Shown: one piece after another, positions 5,941 through 8,206 of the stretch
Layout of the letters: each line of letters starts with the position of its first letter
How positions within the stretch are numbered: position 1 is the stretch's first letter
Origin: Promethearchaeota archaeon
GTDB lineage: Archaea; Asgardarchaeota; Lokiarchaeia; Sigynarchaeales; SOKP01
Assembly (NCBI GenBank): GCA_030605085.1
Contig: JAUWBH010000213.1
Span: 1 to 8,206, forward strand
Reading direction: 5' to 3'
DNA length: 8,206 nt
Notes under the pieces: generated by a model
The model's input: the letters and a program-made list of their open reading frames with translations, nothing else
The model's database searches: none
What the model was told of the DNA's origin: nothing
Program-made: the position numbers and the translations under genes

Positions 5941-5954
5941 ATTTATAAACTTTT
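5941..5954 (+). repeat. 14-bp direct repeat, copy 2; possible recombinase TATA box
   Basis: This is the second exact copy of ATTTATAAACTTTT. Its TTTATAAA core lies about 80 nt upstream of the recombinase ATG, so if used as a TATA box it would give a leader of roughly 55 nt. That leader would contain the GGGGGTT Shine-Dalgarno-like sequence just before the start codon. Confidence 0.4.
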
Positions 5955-6013
5955 TTTGTTTATTATTTTTACAATAATCTAATAAATTAAATTTAAAATT
6001 AAATTAAAAATTT

Positions 6014-6020
6014 GGGGGTT
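6014..6020 (+). promoter_or_regulatory. ribosome binding site of the recombinase gene
   Basis: GGGGGTT ends 7 nt before the ATG at 6028 and stands out in otherwise almost pure A/T sequence. It can pair with the archaeal 16S 3' end partly through G-U pairs. It supports the ATG at 6028 as the start, and it contrasts with the apparently leaderless exonuclease and transposase genes. Confidence 0.55.
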
Positions 6021-6027
6021 AAAAAGT

Positions 6028-7371
6028 ATGTTAGATTTAAAAGAATATACCCTTAATGATTTAAAGGCTATTTTTGGAGTAAATAAAAAAGGATTATATT
6101 TTATTGATGTTTGGAAAGAAAAATATCCTATTCTTGAAAATAATGATGTTTTTAAATGGATTACTACTAAAATGAATAAATTTGCTCAGAAACAAAACAA
6201 AGAGCCTAAAGATTTCAATGTTACTTCCTATCTTAATCCTTTACAAAAGTATTGCGATTTCAATAAGGTTTCTAACCCAAGCGAATTACTTCAAGAAAAT
6301 ATTGATAACAGAAATAAACGTGTTGTAGATTACTTAGTTCACTTAATAAATGTAGAGAAAAGGAATGAGGTTAGTGTAAAGAACGCTTATCAATCAAGAA
6401 TTAAATCTTTCTACTCAGCGAGAGGTTCTCCTATAACAGATGGTTTAGAAACGGAAGATAACGGAATTAATGAAAATGAAATGAACTTAAATCGTGAAAA
6501 AATCCAAGCTATTTTAAATATGATTAATAACAGTAATTACAAATTAACGGCTAAAATCCAAGCTCTTTTAGGCTTAAGAATAGGTGACGTTTTAAAGGAA
6601 TTACCAAAATATAAGATTCTAAAGTATAAAAAACACTTCTATATTAAAGATTTCTTAACCATAAAGGAAAATGTTAGAATTAAATATCTCTTTTTTCCAA
6701 ACGAGTTAACAAAATTGATTCAATCTATTTATAGAATAAAAAACTTAAGAGAATTAGATTTAAATTCAATACTAAGAACTAGGAAAAGCGAAAAGAAAGG
6801 CGATAAAGTAATATTATCAAGCGAATATTTGAGAAAACTTAAAGTTGTCGCTAATAAGCTATATCCAAATGAAGTTATGAGAAGTCATTCTTTCAGAAAA
6901 TATTTTGCTACTCAAATTAGTAGAGTTAATTTAACAAAAATCAGAAATGATATAGGCTCAGATGTAGAGAGCAATTTTAAAGAACACTTACTATGTCATA
7001 AAGTTCATTATAGCTCAAAAGTCTATAATCAGATTATAAATGATATAAATCAATTCTATGAGTTATGGAAGCCATTAGAAGCGAGTTTATGTATTGATTG
7101 CGAAATAGTAGATAATACAAATGAAGAAATTGAGAATTTGAAAGAAAAATTCGATAAATTAATAGAACTCGATAATGAAAAAGATAAAAAAATAAAAGAA
7201 TTAGAAAACAATATGAAATATATAAGCAAGTTCCTTTTAATGTTAGATGAGAGCTTCAAAGAAGCCATTGATTCGGAGTATATACCTAAAATTGATGATG
7301 GAATTGCTGTATCTGAGGATGAAGTGAGAGAATTTCGAGAAAGAGTTAAAAAGCTATTAAAAAAAGAATAA
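6028..7371 (+). CDS. tyrosine recombinase / integrase
   Basis: This 447-residue site-specific recombinase of the phage-integrase family should cut and rejoin DNA through a 3'-phosphotyrosine. Residues 40-110 form a likely SAM-like core-binding domain. The catalytic domain (about 155-345) has Arg I R184 in ALLGLRIGDVL, the HxxR box H287-x2-R290 in HSFRKYF, the second His H324 in HLLCHK (usually LGH), and nucleophile Y333 in SSKVY, exactly nine residues after that His as in lambda Int and XerD. K213 is a candidate hairpin lysine. The tail after 350 is unusual: a CxxC (C355, C358), then a heptad-rich coiled coil at about 365-400 (EEIENLKEKFDKLIELDNEK) and a basic end. The coiled coil may aid multimer formation. 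The gene is AT-rich, diverges from the 371-aa gene and is followed by a gene-free region. It is complete and probably active in integrating or excising the local element. Confidence 0.9.
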   Translation: MLDLKEYTLNDLKAIFGVNKKGLYFIDVWKEKYPILENNDVFKWITTKMNKFAQKQNKEPKDFNVTSYLNPLQKYCDFNKVSNPSELLQENIDNRNKRVVDYLVHLINVEKRNEVSVKNAYQSRIKSFYSARGSPITDGLETEDNGINENEMNLNREKIQAILNMINNSNYKLTAKIQALLGLRIGDVLKELPKYKILKYKKHFYIKDFLTIKENVRIKYLFFPNELTKLIQSIYRIKNLRELDLNSILRTRKSEKKGDKVILSSEYLRKLKVVANKLYPNEVMRSHSFRKYFATQISRVNLTKIRNDIGSDVESNFKEHLLCHKVHYSSKVYNQIINDINQFYELWKPLEASLCIDCEIVDNTNEEIENLKEKFDKLIELDNEKDKKIKELENNMKYISKFLLMLDESFKEAIDSEYIPKIDDGIAVSEDEVREFRERVKKLLKKE

Positions 7372-7380
7372 ATAAACCTA

Positions 7381-7399
7381 TTTTTTTTACTTTTTTTTA
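7381..7399 (+). terminator. oligo-T terminator of the recombinase gene
   Basis: Two T8 runs (TTTTTTTTACTTTTTTTT) begin 10 nt after the recombinase stop codon. Consecutive oligo-T tracts without a stem-loop are the usual intrinsic termination signal in archaea. Confidence 0.6.
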
Positions 7400-8072
7400 A
7401 TTTTACCAGCAAAATTTTTTAATATAGATTTGTCAATACTAGTCAACACTTGTCGGGACAGCTTATTTTTTGATGAGATTATAGTATATTAATAATAAAA
7501 TAATAAAAAAATCATTTTAACCATCAAAAAAACGATTTCAACGATGATTTTTCGATTAATATAAAACCCATTAATAGCTATTGTTTACAATTTTAAAAAC
7601 GGATTTTCGCATATTCCTAAGCCACTATATAATGGTGGCAAATCGTCAAGATTTATTATGATAAATGATTATGTTTCTGTTATATCGACTAGAGATATTT
7701 TCTGATTTTAATCTTAAAATAATAAAGTTTACAGCAAAATTTTTTTAATATTCTGTCCACAAATAAGACTATGACTTGACTTTCAAAGATAGAAGATAGT
7801 TAATTTATAGTTTTCATTTCAAATAAATTTTGTCGGGATTTTAAAAGATTGCTCTATTTTAACACGTTTTTTCACCTAATTTTAAAATTATGGTGGCCAA
7901 CGCATAGTAGCGACAAAATTCAATCAATACCTTAAATCATTTCTTATCTGTTATTTCGCTTTTTTTCCCAAATATCAGCATGGATTAATAATAAAACAAG
8001 ATAAACATGAATATAAGTATATGGTACAATTTTTTCTCTCATTATTAGAAGGTTAACATTAATTTTACCAAA
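7400..8072. other. gene-free AT-rich region with short repeats
   Basis: About 670 bp without a credible gene on either strand; the longest open stretches are about 15-25 codons. It contains three short direct-repeat pairs. CAGC-A4-T6/7-AATAT occurs at 7407-7425 and 7732-7751, TGTCGGGA at 7451-7458 and 7831-7838, and ATGGTGGC at 7632-7639 and 7890-7897. There is also a pair of GTCAAYACT words 11 bp apart at 7432 and 7443, an inverted TGTC-GG-GACA at 7451-7460 and a hairpin at 7621-7639. It lies between a recombinase and a transposase, so it could hold an attachment site, recombinase arm sites or decayed IS ends. Confidence 0.5.
7621..7639. repeat. hairpin, 8-bp stem and 3-nt loop
   Basis: GCCACTAT-ATA-ATGGTGGC folds into an 8-bp stem with one G-U pair and a 3-nt loop. 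The right arm word ATGGTGGC recurs alone at 7890-7897. The GC-rich ends stand out against the AT-rich background. It may be a recombination or protein-binding site. Confidence 0.45.
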
Positions 8073-8082
8073 AAATATATAA
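8073..8082 (+). promoter_or_regulatory. TATA box of the transposase gene
   Basis: AAATATATAA, preceded by an A-rich BRE-like CCAAAA, is centred about 28 nt upstream of the ATG at 8106. It predicts a transcription start at or beside the ATG, so a leaderless message. No Shine-Dalgarno sequence is present. Confidence 0.5.
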
Positions 8083-8105
8083 GTAAATAGTAACAATTAT
8101 TATAT

Positions 8106-8206
8106 ATGGTATTTGTTTTTGAAAAAAAGGTAAGGACAAAATATGGGAAATATACTTATATTTGCTTAGGGCAAAACATTTACGAGAACGGAGAATCTAA
8201 GAGGTT
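8106..8206 (+). CDS. probable IS transposase, 3'-partial (N-terminal 33 residues)
   Basis: The ATG at 8106 opens a frame that runs off the window. The visible start is MVFVFEKKVRTKYGKYTYIC followed by LGQNIYENGESKR. This resembles the N-terminal beta-hairpin module of IS1634 (IS4 superfamily) transposases, in which a short basic segment leads into a YxYL/V strand and a GK-R-turn. The DDE catalytic domain would lie beyond the edge, so the call rests on a short N-terminal resemblance. The leaderless promoter just upstream supports a real gene start. The element's left inverted repeat should lie upstream, roughly within 7980-8070, but cannot be recognised without the right end. Confidence 0.45.
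   Translation, partial: MVFVFEKKVRTKYGKYTYICLGQNIYENGESKR

Noticed and set aside
7056..7412. 118-codon minus-strand ORF
   Set aside because: It is the antisense of the recombinase coiled coil. The product is a Ser/Phe/Ile-rich artefact of Lys/Glu/Asn codons read backwards.
7505..7551. AAAAATCAT / ATGATTTTT inverted repeat
   Set aside because: The arms are pure A/T apart from one base and separated by about 28 nt, so the match is likely by chance in this composition.
7621..7639. Hairpin as a terminator
   Set aside because: It is not followed by a T-run on either strand and is 250 bp from the recombinase stop, where oligo-T tracts already provide termination.
7872..7970. Short minus-strand frame reading LIEFCRYYALATIILKLGEK
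   Set aside because: It has about 25 codons, no good start and no neighbours supporting it, and is expected by chance in 700 bp.

Overview
The window looks like an AT-rich accessory region of an archaeal genome, most plausibly a methanogen or a methanotrophic relative. The evidence for this is indirect. There are archaeal-type TATA boxes about 25-28 nt upstream of start codons, giving predicted leaderless or near-leaderless mRNAs (an exonuclease gene and a transposase). The 46-residue TPR family at the left edge resembles those common in Methanosarcinales and ANME genomes. There is also an HhH plus RNase H-like (YprB-type) exonuclease. No rRNA, tRNA or CRISPR array is visible, so the lineage is an inference.

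Left part (1-1822, mostly + strand): the 3' part of a TPR gene built from near-identical 138-bp tandem repeats. It is interrupted by an in-frame TAG at 813-815, after which the same reading frame and repeat phase resume and run to a normal C-terminal cap. A small minus-strand hypothetical gene (1303-1638) and a second, degenerate TPR fragment on the + strand (1640-1822) meet head to head at about 1639, which looks like a rearrangement junction.

Middle (1800-2940, - strand): a well-preserved, more GC-rich gene for an HhH/DEDDy-type exonuclease of the YprB (RNase_H_2) family with its own promoter. A possible 38-codon ORF overlaps its stop codon. Upstream of it lies a short GC-rich coding-like remnant.

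Cassette (2948-5856, - strand): four very AT-rich ORFs in a row. These are a 371-aa protein of unknown family with a TTG start, an 87-aa ORF carrying a PD-(D/E)XK nuclease core, a 231-aa ORF that may be its continuation in the -1 frame, and, after a 75-bp gap, a 250-aa protein ending in a Cys4 zinc ribbon. The first three are tightly packed (3-nt and 2-nt gaps) and are the best candidate here for an undescribed system, plausibly defence-like. That idea rests on context and on the nuclease motif only.

Right part (5857-8206, + strand): a divergent, repeat-bearing AT-rich intergenic region and a 447-aa tyrosine recombinase with an intact catalytic set and a C-terminal coiled coil. This is followed by about 730 bp without a gene that holds several short repeats and a hairpin, and then by the 5' end of a probable IS transposase cut by the window edge. 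The recombinase next to the unknown cassette suggests an integrated mobile element, but no attachment-site pair could be established from the window alone.
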